The notes under the pieces: generated by a model | Told to the model about the DNA's origin: nothing | Databases searched by the model: none | The model's input: only the letters and a program-made list of their open reading frames with translations | Part shown: positions 23,917-32,561 of the stretch, one piece after another | Layout of the letters: each line of letters opens with the position of its first letter | Position numbering within the stretch: position 1 is the first letter of the stretch | From: Mesorhizobium loti | GTDB taxonomy: Bacteria; Pseudomonadota; Alphaproteobacteria; Rhizobiales; Rhizobiaceae | Length of the DNA stretch: 64,000 nucleotides | Direction of reading: 5' to 3' | Assembly: GCF_003148495.1 (NCBI RefSeq) | Contig: NZ_QGGH01000006.1 | Location: 296,115-360,114, forward strand | Program-made: the position numbers and the translations under genes

Positions 23917-23939
23917 ACCTCCGGCCGTTCGGCGGCCGT
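23917..23939 (-). promoter_or_regulatory. Hairpin touching the otsA ribosome-binding site
   Basis: On the minus strand two CGGCCG palindromes separated by CCGAA can pair, and the second runs directly into the GGAGGTGAG of otsA. Such a fold could limit ribosome access. The preceding gene's stop is about 120 bases upstream, so this is an intercistronic element within the carbohydrate operon. Confidence 0.3.
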
Positions 23940-24047
23940 TTTGTTCGTGTTTCCGATTTGAAACTGTCCGCGGCGACAGGGGTCGCCGTCCGGACCTGTA
24001 TTTTGCAACGCACAAAGCCCGGATCGGTTCCGCCAATTTTGTTCGAA

Positions 24048-26210
24048 TCATGTTCTGACGATGAGCGGCACCAGCCCTTCATGGCGGTCGGCGAGGAAAG
24101 CGACGACCCGGTCGCCGACGCGCTGGAAAGTGAGATCGACCACTTGTTCGCCAACGCCCAGGTGGCGAAGCGTGAGCGTGTCGATGCCGATCGGCAGCCT
24201 CGGGCGGGTAACTCGGATTTCGCCATCCCAGCCGTCGATCTCCAGGCCAAGGCACGCCTGCATCAGCATGAAGGCGGAGCCTGCCGACCACGCTTGCGGC
24301 AGGCAGGCGACGGGATAGGCGATGGGTGCTTCGCCCGGCGCGCGGGTAAAACCGCAGAACAGTTCGGGCAGCCGCATGTTGAAATGGACCGCGGATTCGA
24401 ACGTGCCGCTCATCAGGCGGACCACGCTTTCACGCTCGCCATAACGCGCCAGGCCGGCACCGCACATGGCGGTGTCATGCGGCCAGATCGAGCCATTGTG
24501 GTAGGACATCGGGTTGAAGAACACGGCATCGTCGGCAAGCGTTCTCAGCCCCCAGCCGGAATGGAAGGAGGCGGAAAGAAGCTGGTCTGCGACCATCTGC
24601 GCCCGCGCCGGCTCAGGCAATCCGACAAGGAGGAGATGGCCCGCATTCGAGGTCCGCACCTTGCAGGGTTCGCCTTCGCCATCGATCGCCAGGGCGTAGA
24701 AGCCGAGATCGTCGAGCCAGAAGTCGCGTTCCACGGCCACCCGCATGGCCTCGGCGCGGTCCTCCCAGTGATCGGCCTTGTCGTCTTCGCCACGGCGGCG
24801 GGCAAGCTTGGCCAGCCCCCGAAAGGCGGCAAAGACATAGCCCTGCACTTCGACCAGCGCGATCGGGCCCTTGGGAATGCGGCCATCGGCATGAAAGACG
24901 GAATCGAAACTGTCCTTCCATCCCTGGTTGGCGAGACCGGACTCGGCGGCCCGCTGGTAGGTCACGAAGCCGGTCTCTCGGCCCGCCTCCTCCGTCCATT
25001 CGGCCGCGGCGCACAGCGACGGCCACAGGCTGTCGATGAACGCCATGTCACCGGTACGATCGGCATAGGCGCAGGCGAGATGGATGTAGAGCGGCGTCGT
25101 ATCGACGCCGCCATAGTAGCGGCCGAAGGGAAGCTCCCGCAGCGCCGCCATCTCGCCCTTGCGCGTCTCGTGCATGATCTTGCCCGGCTGCGAATCGCTG
25201 AACGGCGACGTCTCCGTCGCCTGGTGCTGGGCGAGGAAGGCCAGCACGCCTCGTGCCAGGCCCGGATTGAGCCACAGCATCTGCAGCGCCGAGATGACGC
25301 CGTCACGGCCGAACGCCGTCGAGAACCAGGGAATTCCGGCATAGGGATAGGGTCCGGTCGCAAGCTCGGTGGTCAGCAGCGCGACATCGGCACGGGCACG
25401 CTCGACCCAATCGTTGAAGACGCGACCAGAACTGTGCACCGTCGCGCCATGGCGACGCTTGGCCCGCATGCCAAAGCGCGCCCGGGCGGCAGCGGCGCGG
25501 AAACGGTCGCGATCGGGCGGCTCGGCCAACTCGGGACCAACCTCGACATACAGCACCATGCTGCTGCGCTTGGTCACGGCAAGCAGGAAATCGGCGCGGT
25601 CGGCCGTCAGCTGGTCCGGTGCTTGCGAGAACGATATCGCCGATGCGCGCGCCAGCCCGTCCAACCCGTCATAGCGCAGCAGAACGGATGTCGCGTCCAT
25701 TTCGGCCACATGCGCCATCCCACGGCGCAGCCGTGTCGAGCCGCGCACTTCGAACATGTCGCGGAAATCGGCGGCAAAGTGCAGGGAAACGCCGATTGTC
25801 GAGGTTTCCCGGCTGTAGTTGGAAAGTGTGATGCGTTCGAACAGCCTGTCTTGCCACAGCAGCCTGACGCGTTCGACATGAATGGCGCCCTGCGGAATGT
25901 CGCGACCGGCGGCACTTTGCATCGGCAGATTGGTCAGGTTGGTGGTGAACAGCACATTGTCCTGGCTGAGCGAAGCGCCTAGCAGCGATGTCTGCCGGCC
26001 GCCGACGGTCAGCCGGAATTCGGAGAGCACCCGTGTGTCGTCGCGGAAGAAACCGTCGCCGGCGCCGCGTATGTCGCCATAGGCATCAGCAACCGCAAAG
26101 CAGTCGCCCTGCTTGAGCGCAAACAGCCGGTGCGGCTCGCGAGGAGCGGTCGCGTCGAGCGATGCAAGCGCAACCGCAGGATCGAGCTGGCGCTCATCGA
26201 GTAGGGCCAT
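24048..26210 (-). CDS. Amylo-alpha-1,6-glucosidase / glycogen-debranching-type protein
   Basis: 720 residues. The N-terminal beta domain (residues about 25-330, starting FALKQGDCFAVADAYGDI) matches the bis-type GDE N-terminal domain. An (alpha/alpha)6 barrel follows, with GYPYAGIPWFSTAFGRDG-like sequence (here GPYPYAGIPWFSTAFGRDG), RKGEMAALRELPFGRYYGGVD, and NGSIWPHDTAM. The Asp in FGRDG and Glu or Asp in the later loops are the expected acids. The family cleaves alpha-1,6 branches or acts on related glucans. In an operon with GT4, otsA and otsB, it may connect glycogen turnover with trehalose. Confidence 0.88.
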   Translation of the reverse strand: MALLDERQLDPAVALASLDATAPREPHRLFALKQGDCFAVADAYGDIRGAGDGFFRDDTRVLSEFRLTVGGRQTSLLGASLSQDNVLFTTNLTNLPMQSAAGRDIPQGAIHVERVRLLWQDRLFERITLSNYSRETSTIGVSLHFAADFRDMFEVRGSTRLRRGMAHVAEMDATSVLLRYDGLDGLARASAISFSQAPDQLTADRADFLLAVTKRSSMVLYVEVGPELAEPPDRDRFRAAAARARFGMRAKRRHGATVHSSGRVFNDWVERARADVALLTTELATGPYPYAGIPWFSTAFGRDGVISALQMLWLNPGLARGVLAFLAQHQATETSPFSDSQPGKIMHETRKGEMAALRELPFGRYYGGVDTTPLYIHLACAYADRTGDMAFIDSLWPSLCAAAEWTEEAGRETGFVTYQRAAESGLANQGWKDSFDSVFHADGRIPKGPIALVEVQGYVFAAFRGLAKLARRRGEDDKADHWEDRAEAMRVAVERDFWLDDLGFYALAIDGEGEPCKVRTSNAGHLLLVGLPEPARAQMVADQLLSASFHSGWGLRTLADDAVFFNPMSYHNGSIWPHDTAMCGAGLARYGERESVVRLMSGTFESAVHFNMRLPELFCGFTRAPGEAPIAYPVACLPQAWSAGSAFMLMQACLGLEIDGWDGEIRVTRPRLPIGIDTLTLRHLGVGEQVVDLTFQRVGDRVVAFLADRHEGLVPLIVRT

Positions 26211-26260
26211 TGGTCACAGATCCCCGTTGTTGCGGTCTTGCCGCTGGTGCACACCGCTGC

Positions 26261-27322
26261 TCACGACGCTTTCGCCTCGCTCGGGACGCCGATCAGCCGC
26301 GCATAGGCGGCTAGATAGTCGCCGGCCATTCTTCTGGCGGAAAACCGCTTTTCGAAAACCGCTCTCACCTTTCGCCTGTCGAGTTGCAGCAGGTCAGGCA
26401 CCGCTGCGACCGCGCCATCCACCGACTCCGCGATGAACCCGGTCACGCCGTGATCGATGATTTCCGGCAGTGCACCGCAATTCCAGCCGATCACCGGCGT
26501 GCTGCAGGCCATTGCCTCGATAGCGACAAGGCCGAACGGTTCCGGCCAGTCGATCGGGAACAGCAAGCCGGCCGCCTTGCCGAGAAATTCCGCCTTCTGG
26601 TGCTCCTCGATCTCGCCGACATAGACGATGCGATCGCCGTCGATCAACGGCTCGACCACCTCATGGAAATAGGCGCGATCGTCGTCGCCGATCTTTGCCG
26701 CAAGCTTCAGCTTGAGCCCCGAGCGCATCGCGATCTCGATGGCACGGTCGGGGCGCTTGTCGCGTGAAAACCGGCCGAGGAAGGCAAGATAGGGTTCTTC
26801 CGGTGTCGCCCCGAAAGTGGGTTCGTAGATACCGGTCGGCAGTCCGTGGTGGATCGTCGCCAGCCAGTTGGCCTTGGCTAGGCCTGCCTTCTGGCTGTGC
26901 GAAATGGAAATCAGGGGAAAACGCGGGAAACGCTCATAGGTGGGCGCCAGGTCGACATAGTCCAGCCTGCCATGCGGCGTCGTCACCGTCCGCTCGGCAA
27001 TGTCCTCGAAGAAGGAAAAGTGCAGGAAGTGGCTGAGGTGGAAGTGGATGACGTCAAACTCTCGCGCCCGGTCTCGCACCTGCGCCAACATCGAAAGATG
27101 TGCCGCAATCTCGGATTTCAGCGGGCGCGGGTCGAGGCGAAGGGCGCACTCCCGGCCAGCCACCAGCTTCGCGGAGGTCTGGCTGTCGCCACTGGCAAAC
27201 AGTGTCACCTCATGGCCCAAATCGACCAGCGCTTCGGTCAGATACGAGACGATGCGCTCGGTGCCGCCATAGAGTCTGGGCGGCACCGATTCATAAAGCG
27301 GCGCGACATGGGCTATTTTCAT
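26261..27322 (-). CDS. Glycosyltransferase family 4
   Basis: 353 residues, GT-B fold. The N-terminal MKIAHVAPLYESVPPRLYGGTERIV is split as HVAPLYESVPPRLYGGTER, with the acceptor-side glycine loop. The C-terminal half has FLGRFSRDKRPDRAIEIA and the donor-binding EPFGLVAIEAMACSTPV with its E-x7-E pattern. No signal peptide; peripheral to the inner membrane or cytoplasmic. It is first in the minus-strand block GT4 - glucosidase - otsA - otsB, so a role in glucan or glycoside synthesis under osmotic stress is plausible. Sugar donor unknown. Confidence 0.88.
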   Translation of the reverse strand: MKIAHVAPLYESVPPRLYGGTERIVSYLTEALVDLGHEVTLFASGDSQTSAKLVAGRECALRLDPRPLKSEIAAHLSMLAQVRDRAREFDVIHFHLSHFLHFSFFEDIAERTVTTPHGRLDYVDLAPTYERFPRFPLISISHSQKAGLAKANWLATIHHGLPTGIYEPTFGATPEEPYLAFLGRFSRDKRPDRAIEIAMRSGLKLKLAAKIGDDDRAYFHEVVEPLIDGDRIVYVGEIEEHQKAEFLGKAAGLLFPIDWPEPFGLVAIEAMACSTPVIGWNCGALPEIIDHGVTGFIAESVDGAVAAVPDLLQLDRRKVRAVFEKRFSARRMAGDYLAAYARLIGVPSEAKAS

Positions 27323-27394
27323 ATTTCATCCTGGATGCTCGGCATACAGGTGCGAAATGCGTCAACGGCTGGATTGGTTCCGATTTAATGATGG

Positions 27395-27427
27395 ATGCCG
27401 TCGGCACCACACTGCCGAACTCGGCAT
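27395..27427 (-). terminator. Candidate terminator after doxX
   Basis: ATGCCG-TCGGC ... GCCGA-act-CGGCAT forms a 6+5-bp stem with a 3-base bulge and an 8-base loop, starting 10 bases after the minus-strand stop at 27437. No U-tract follows, so efficiency is doubtful. Confidence 0.35.
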
Positions 27428-27436
27428 GGAGCCGCA

Positions 27437-27814
27437 TCAAGCAGACTGCGCGATCAGCGTCAGAAAACTACCACTCAGCGCGACATTGCCGACGAAGCCG
27501 TTGATGCGCGACGCACGGTCCGCGCCCTGATGGTCCCAGAAATTGTGGAACATCGGCGTAGCGACGATCAGGAACAGCAGCAGCACCGATGCAGCAATTG
27601 CCGTCCACAGGCCGGCGATCACCAGCACACCGGCAGCGACCTGAAGCACGATGCCGAGCCACAGCGCCAACCGCGCCTGCGGCACGCCGCGCGCGGCCAT
27701 CAGTTGGGTCAGGAAGGCCGCGTTCTGGATGTTGCGCAGGCCGGCGAAGACGAAGGCGCCGCCGAGCAAAAGGCGGCCGAGAAACAACAGTGTCGAAGGC
27801 AAATCGGCAGGCAT
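27437..27814 (-). CDS. DoxX family membrane protein
   Basis: 125 residues from the ATG at 27814 (GGGAGAG upstream). Four predicted membrane helices: LLFLGRLLLGGAFVFAGL, LALWLGIVLQVAAGVLVIA, IAASVLLLFLIVATPMF and VALSGSFLTLIAQ. The LGRLLLGGAFVFAGLRNI start and the FWDHQGADR loop are DoxX features. DoxX-like proteins are associated with thiol and redox stress complexes in the inner membrane. Downstream of an AhpD-like gene and an Rrf2 regulator; an intercistronic hairpin separates it from the former. Confidence 0.88.
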   Translation of the reverse strand: MPADLPSTLLFLGRLLLGGAFVFAGLRNIQNAAFLTQLMAARGVPQARLALWLGIVLQVAAGVLVIAGLWTAIAASVLLLFLIVATPMFHNFWDHQGADRASRINGFVGNVALSGSFLTLIAQSA

Positions 27815-27838
27815 CAAACTCTCCCTTTGAAAACGATT

Positions 27839-27865
27839 GGAGCGCCGCCTTCTCGACGGCGCTCC
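27839..27865 (-). terminator. Intercistronic hairpin between the AhpD-like and doxX genes
   Basis: GGAGCGCCG and CGGCGCTCC form a 9-bp stem with a 9-base loop, 18 bases after the AhpD-like stop. The minus strand continues AATCGTTTTC, so partial termination before doxX is likely. A second, smaller hairpin (GGCGGC-CTTG-GCCGCC, 27887-27902) covers the last codons of the upstream gene. Confidence 0.5.
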
Positions 27866-27883
27866 AAAACACAATCCGGACAA

Positions 27884-28342
27884 TCAGGCGGCCTTGGCCG
27901 CCGGCATCGGATGAATGGCCTGGAACGGGATGCACAGCCGGTTCCAGGTGTTGATCATGCCGAGCGCAACGGACAGCTTGACCAGTTCCTCTTCCGAGAA
28001 ATGCTCGAGTGTCGTTGCATAGAGTTCGTCCGGCACGCCATTGTTGGCGATCAGGGTGACGGCCTCGGTCCAGGCCAAGGCGGCGCGTTCGCGCTCGGAA
28101 AACAGCGGCGATTCCTTCCAGGCCGAAACCAGATAGAGCCGCTGCTCGGTCTCGCCGTCACGCCTCGCCTCACGGCTATGCATCTCGACGCAGTACGAGC
28201 AGCCATTGATCTGCGACGCCCTGAGCTTGATCAGGTGCAGCAGGCTCTCCTCGAGCCCGCATTCGTCCACCGCCTTGTTGAGCGCCGACACCGCCTTCAT
28301 GATCTCCGGCGCCCTGGCGAAAAATTGCAGCCTCTGTTTCAT
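27884..28342 (-). CDS. Carboxymuconolactone decarboxylase family protein, AhpD-like
   Basis: 152 residues, ATG after AAGGACA. The all-helical CMD core carries the redox motif GCSYCVEMHS (Cys-x-x-Cys with a following His), typical of AhpD-like peroxidase-coupled members rather than true decarboxylases. Expected to act as a thiol-disulfide antioxidant protein in the cytoplasm. The Rrf2 gene lies 11 bases upstream and is co-transcribed. Confidence 0.9.
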   Translation of the reverse strand: MKQRLQFFARAPEIMKAVSALNKAVDECGLEESLLHLIKLRASQINGCSYCVEMHSREARRDGETEQRLYLVSAWKESPLFSERERAALAWTEAVTLIANNGVPDELYATTLEHFSEEELVKLSVALGMINTWNRLCIPFQAIHPMPAAKAA

Positions 28343-28353
28343 CTTGATGTCCT

Positions 28354-28872
28354 TTACGCTTGCTTGGTTGAACTGGATTTCTGCGGCCGCTGATGGCGCT
28401 CGACGAAGGCGCAGCTCGCGGCAAGCGATCTGGGGTCGCCTTCTGCCGCGTAAGTGGCCACGATATCCGACAGCTTTGCCTCGGCGAGTGCGGCGCGATA
28501 AGCCCGTTCGGCCTTCAGCATCGCGGCATTGATGCCGCAGGGTTTAACGTAGGCTGAGGCGTCGAACGTGACCGGACCGTTGCGGCGGATTTCGCCACAG
28601 CGAAAAGCCGGCTCGCGCCCTTCGACCGCCAGCACGATATCGAGCAGCGAAATCCGCTCGGCCGGCCGCGCCAGCCGGTAGCCGCCGGCCGGTCCCGAGA
28701 CCGATTCCAGGATGCGCGCCGCGCTCAGCATGTTGAGATGCTTCAGCAGATAGCTTGGCGACAGGCCAAAGGCCTCCGCCATGGCGGAGGCCGCCATGGT
28801 GCTGTTGCCCTCGACGCCGGCCAGCATGGCGGCGCAGTGGATGGCTGCTTCAACGCCCTCGCCCAGCTTCAC
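28354..28872 (-). CDS. Rrf2-family transcriptional regulator
   Basis: 172 residues from the GTG at 28872, which has GGAG nine bases upstream; a TTG at 28887 overlaps that ribosome site and is unlikely. Winged helix: FGLSPSYLLKHLNMLSAARI and SGPAGGYRLARPAERISLLDIV, matching Rrf2. Cysteines remain in FRCGEI and KPCGIN, in the region that holds the Fe-S or redox-sensing Cys of IscR/NsrR. With an AhpD-like and a DoxX gene downstream, it is probably a redox-responsive repressor of its own operon. Confidence 0.9.
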   Translation of the reverse strand: MKLGEGVEAAIHCAAMLAGVEGNSTMAASAMAEAFGLSPSYLLKHLNMLSAARILESVSGPAGGYRLARPAERISLLDIVLAVEGREPAFRCGEIRRNGPVTFDASAYVKPCGINAAMLKAERAYRAALAEAKLSDIVATYAAEGDPRSLAASCAFVERHQRPQKSSSTKQA

Positions 28873-28937
28873 TGTGTTGGTCTCCAATTCATGGATATCT
28901 CTTATCGTGGATAATTTTTATCTGCAATAAGAAAATG

Positions 28938-28966
28938 AAAAACGGCGCCCGAAGGCGCCGTTTTTT
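28938..28966 (-). terminator. Rho-independent terminator of the preT-preA operon
   Basis: On the minus strand, AAAAACGGCGCC-TTCG-GGCGCCGTTTTT: a GC-rich stem extended by A/T pairs, closed by a stable tetraloop of the UUCG kind and followed by a T-run. It lies about 17 bases after the preA stop at 28983. The strongest terminator in the window, symmetrical enough to work both ways. Confidence 0.9.
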
Positions 28967-28982
28967 CGTTGAGCGCCGGCCC

Positions 28983-30296
28983 CTACTCCGCCGCTACCTT
29001 GGCCATCGGATTGTTCGGGTGCGTCGTCCAGTTGGCGTAGATCGGCGACACCGGCTTGCCGGTGCGCTGGTCCATCACGCCGGCGGCCAGCGGCTCCATG
29101 GTGATGCAGTTCTCGACCGGGCAGACATTGACGCACAGATTGCAGCCGACGCATTCAGCCTCGATCACTTCGAAGTGCCTGACGCCGTCGACCATGCTGG
29201 TGATCGCCTGGTGCGAGGTGTCCTCGCAGGCGATGTGGCAGCGGCCGCATTTGATGCAGGCGTCCTGGTCGATACGCGCCTTGGCGACGTAGTTGAGGTT
29301 GAGATATTGCCAGTCGGTGACATTGGGCGTGGCGCGGCCGACAATGTCGTCCAGCGAGGCATGGCCTTTCTCGTCCATCCAGTTTTCGAGGCCGGCGATC
29401 ATCTCCTGCACGATCTTGAAACCGTAGGTCATCGCCGCCGTGCACACCTGCACATTGCCGGCGCCGAGCGCCATGAACTCGGCCGCGTCACGCCAGGTGG
29501 TGATGCCGCCTATGCCGGAGATCGGCAGGCCGTGCGTTTCCGGATCGCGCGCGATCTCGGCCACCATGTTCATGGCGATCGGCTTCACCGCCGGGCCGCA
29601 ATAGCCGCCATGCGAGCCCTTGCCGTCGATGGTCGGTTGCGGCGCGAAACTATCGAGATCGACGCCGGTGATCGAGTTGATGGTGTTGATCAGCGACACG
29701 GCGTCGGTGCCGCCGGCGTGTGCCGCGCGCGCGGGCTTCCTCACATCGGTGATGTTGGGCGTCAGCTTGGTGATGACAGGCATGCGGGTGTTCTGCTTGC
29801 ACCAGCGCACGACCATTTCGATGTATTCCGGCACCTGGCCGACGGCGGCACCCATGCCGCGCTCCGACATGCCGTGCGGACAACCGAAATTGAGCTCGAT
29901 GCCGTCGGCCTCCGTCTCCTCGACCACCGGCAGGATCGCCTTCCAGGCCTCCTCGACGCAGGGTACCATCAGCGAAACGACGATGGCGCGGTCGGGCCAG
30001 TCCTTCTTGACCTGCTTGATCTCGCGCAGATTGACCTGCAGGTCGCGGTCGGTGATCAGCTCGATGTTGTTGAGGCCGAGCAGGCGGCGGTCGGCGCCCC
30101 AGATCGCGCCATAGCGCGGGCCGTTGACGTTGACCACCGGCGGACCTTCCTCGCCCAGCGTCTTCCACACCACGCCGCCCCAGCCGGCCTTGAAGGCGCG
30201 GATGACGTTGTAGGCCTTGTCGGTCGGCGGCGCCGAGGCCAGCCAGAACGGATTTGGCGATTTGATGCCGACGAAATTGTTGCGGATGTCTGCCAT
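28983..30296 (-). CDS. preA: NAD-dependent dihydropyrimidine dehydrogenase, catalytic subunit
   Basis: 437 residues. FMN-binding TIM barrel of the dihydroorotate dehydrogenase superfamily (NPFWLASAPPTDKAYNVIRAF is split here as FWLASAPPTDK) with ELNFGCPHG and PISGIGGI. A C-terminal ferredoxin domain carries two 4Fe-4S sets, CIKCGRCHIAC from residue 348 and CVGCNLCVNVCPVENC from about 382. The enzyme reduces uracil or thymine to the 5,6-dihydro form, the first step of the pathway whose later steps are encoded at 13.5-17.7 kb. It pairs with PreT, encoded upstream with a methyltransferase gene in between. Confidence 0.95.
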   Translation of the reverse strand: MADIRNNFVGIKSPNPFWLASAPPTDKAYNVIRAFKAGWGGVVWKTLGEEGPPVVNVNGPRYGAIWGADRRLLGLNNIELITDRDLQVNLREIKQVKKDWPDRAIVVSLMVPCVEEAWKAILPVVEETEADGIELNFGCPHGMSERGMGAAVGQVPEYIEMVVRWCKQNTRMPVITKLTPNITDVRKPARAAHAGGTDAVSLINTINSITGVDLDSFAPQPTIDGKGSHGGYCGPAVKPIAMNMVAEIARDPETHGLPISGIGGITTWRDAAEFMALGAGNVQVCTAAMTYGFKIVQEMIAGLENWMDEKGHASLDDIVGRATPNVTDWQYLNLNYVAKARIDQDACIKCGRCHIACEDTSHQAITSMVDGVRHFEVIEAECVGCNLCVNVCPVENCITMEPLAAGVMDQRTGKPVSPIYANWTTHPNNPMAKVAAE

Positions 30297-30308
30297 GACA
30301 GGTCCCTT

Positions 30309-31151
30309 TCAGCCGAGACGAAGGAGCAGTTCGACGGGTGCGAGAATGCCGCCTTCAAGCGCGGCGGTGATATTGGCGACCTTGGTGCGGGCGTCCTCGC
30401 CCATGATCAGGCCGACGCCGGGCGGCGGCTTCCTGCCTTCCGCTTGCGCGGCGGCCATTCGAGCACGTATTGTCGCGAAGAACTCGACGGCAAAAGCGCC
30501 GCGTGGCCGTTCAGCGGTCACCGAGAACCCCGCGGCGACTGCCGCCGAGCGATAGTCGTCCGGCGTAGCGACGAAGGACATGGTTTCATCGGACGCCCAT
30601 GGCAACGGATAGGTCAGCGCTCCGTCCTTCAGCCGCATGACATCGTAGACGGCGAAGACACCGCCCGACCGCAACACGCGGGCAGCCTCGCTCATCAGCT
30701 TCGGCTTGTCGGGAAGGTTCATGCCGACATGCAGGATCATTGCCGCATCGAAGCTGGCATCGGCGAATGGCATGTCCAGCGCGCTGCCTTGCACGAAGCG
30801 CGTCTTGTCGGCCAATCCGGTTCGCTTCGACAGGCTGGTGGCGATATCGACATAGCTTTGCGTCAGGTCGATGCCGGTAACATCGGCGCCGATGCTGTTC
30901 GCGACAAAGCGGGCCGGACCGCCGACACCGGATCCGATATCGAGAAGCTCGGCCCCTGGCTTCAACCCCATCCGATCGATGAGTTCCCTGGTGGCGGCGA
31001 CACCGCCAATATGGAATTCGTCGACCGCTTCGAGATCGCCGGCACGCAGATGGGCAATTTCCACGCCGGTATCGGCGAGCGCGGCAAGGATCCGCTGCTC
31101 TAAACCCGATATGTCGTAGTGACGGGCGATGCCCGGTTCCACCGTAGCCAT
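30309..31151 (-). CDS. SAM-dependent methyltransferase within the preT-preA operon
   Basis: 280 residues. Class I methyltransferase: motif I LLDIGSGVGGPARFVA near residue 70, motif II VTGIDLTQSYVDIA, then MILHVGMNLPDK and ARVLRSGGVFAVYDV. It is similar in plan to small-molecule methyltransferases of the Methyltransf_11/25 type. It begins five bases after the preT stop and ends 12 bases before the preA start, so it is translated with both subunits. Methylation is not part of the known reductive pyrimidine route. It might act on a pyrimidine analogue, on a toxic intermediate, or elsewhere. Confidence 0.88.
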   Translation of the reverse strand: MATVEPGIARHYDISGLEQRILAALADTGVEIAHLRAGDLEAVDEFHIGGVAATRELIDRMGLKPGAELLDIGSGVGGPARFVANSIGADVTGIDLTQSYVDIATSLSKRTGLADKTRFVQGSALDMPFADASFDAAMILHVGMNLPDKPKLMSEAARVLRSGGVFAVYDVMRLKDGALTYPLPWASDETMSFVATPDDYRSAAVAAGFSVTAERPRGAFAVEFFATIRARMAAAQAEGRKPPPGVGLIMGEDARTKVANITAALEGGILAPVELLLRLG

Positions 31152-31156
31152 GATCC

Positions 31157-32512
31157 CTATCCCTGCGTGAGACTCCTGTTGATGCTCTCCGCCGCGTCGC
31201 GGCCTTGCGCCACGGCCGAGACGGTCAGGTCGTCGCCGCCGAAGATGCAGTCGCCGCCGGCCCAGACTTTCGCCAGCGAGGTGCGTCCTTCCGCATCGAC
31301 CTTGATGCGGCCGGCTTCGAGGTCGATCGACGCACCGCTGCCGTTGAGCGCGGCCGGCACAAAACTCTGGCCGATTGCCTTGAACACCTGGTCGGCGGTG
31401 AGCGTCAGCATCTCGCCGGTGCCGGCAAGCCTGTCGCCGTTCATGGCGGTGTATTCGAGTTCGATGGCCGATACCTTGCCCCCGTCGACGATTACCCGCT
31501 TCGGCTGCAGCCAGTGGCGGATGGTGACGCCATTGGCGGCGGCCAGATCCTGTTCGAACCCGGAAGCGTTCATGTGCTCCTGGCCGCGCCGGTAGCAGAT
31601 CGTCACCTCCTCGGCGCCGAGCAGTTTCGACTGCACGGCCGCGTCGATCGCCGTCATGCCGCCGCCGATGACGACCACGCGGCGGCCCACCGGCAGGCCG
31701 GAAAGGTCACTGGCCTGACGCAGTTCGGCAATGAACTCGACCGCATTGATGACGCCGTCGGCGTCCTCGCCATCGGCGCGCAGCGCATTGACGCCGCCAA
31801 GCCCCATGCCGAGAAACACCGCGTCGTAGTTGCGGATCAGGTCGGACAGCTGGTAGTCGCTGCCGAGCGCCTTGCCGTTCTGGATGTCGATGCCTCCGAT
31901 CGCGGTCACGTAGTCGACTTCGGCCTGGGCGAAATTGTCGACGCTCTTGTAGGCGGCGATGCCGTATTCGTTGAGGCCGCCGGCCTTCGGCCGCGCTTCG
32001 AGGATGGTCACGTCATGGCCATGGCGGGCGAGCCGATGCGCGGCGGCAAGCCCAGCCGGGCCGGCGCCGACCACGGCGACCGTCTTCCCGGTCGGCTCGG
32101 CGCGTGGATAAAACTGCTTGTTCTCGCCCATGGCGACATCGGTGGCGTAGCGCTGCAAGCGGCCGATCTGCACCGGCTTGCCTTCCGCCACCTCGCGCAC
32201 GCAGACTTCTTCGCACAGCGTCTCGGTCGGGCAGACGCGCGCGCACATGCCGCCCAGGATGTTCTGGTCGAAGATGGTCTTGGCTGAACCGATCGGATTG
32301 CCGGTCGAGATCTGGCGGATGAACAGCGGAATGTCGATCGAAGTCGGGCATGCATTCATGCACGGCGCATCGTAGCAGAAATAGCAGCGGTCGGATTCGA
32401 CCAGCGCCTCGTGGTGATCGAGCGGCGGGTGCAGGTCGGAAAAATTGTCCGCATATTGGTCGGCCGAGAGCCTGCCGCCTGCAATGCCTTCCCTGAATTG
32501 GCCTTCTGGCAT
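31157..32512 (-). CDS. preT: NAD-dependent dihydropyrimidine dehydrogenase, electron-input subunit
   Basis: 451 residues from the ATG at 32512 (GGGGAA upstream); an in-frame GTG at 32551 lacks such a site. The N-terminal Fe-S domain resembles GltD, with CYFCYDAPCMNAC near 43-55 and CARVCPTETLCEEVC near 90-104. A FAD/NAD domain follows, with VVGAGPAGLAAAHRLARHG and a second GxGxxG (VVIGGGMTAID). It takes electrons from NAD(P)H and passes them by FAD and Fe-S to PreA. First gene of the operon; a RutR-like dyad lies 50 bases upstream. Confidence 0.95.
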   Translation of the reverse strand: MPEGQFREGIAGGRLSADQYADNFSDLHPPLDHHEALVESDRCYFCYDAPCMNACPTSIDIPLFIRQISTGNPIGSAKTIFDQNILGGMCARVCPTETLCEEVCVREVAEGKPVQIGRLQRYATDVAMGENKQFYPRAEPTGKTVAVVGAGPAGLAAAHRLARHGHDVTILEARPKAGGLNEYGIAAYKSVDNFAQAEVDYVTAIGGIDIQNGKALGSDYQLSDLIRNYDAVFLGMGLGGVNALRADGEDADGVINAVEFIAELRQASDLSGLPVGRRVVVIGGGMTAIDAAVQSKLLGAEEVTICYRRGQEHMNASGFEQDLAAANGVTIRHWLQPKRVIVDGGKVSAIELEYTAMNGDRLAGTGEMLTLTADQVFKAIGQSFVPAALNGSGASIDLEAGRIKVDAEGRTSLAKVWAGGDCIFGGDDLTVSAVAQGRDAAESINRSLTQG

Positions 32513-32561
32513 CGTCAGTTCCCCATGTTTTGTTTTGGGGAAGGCTAGCACGTTTTATTTT

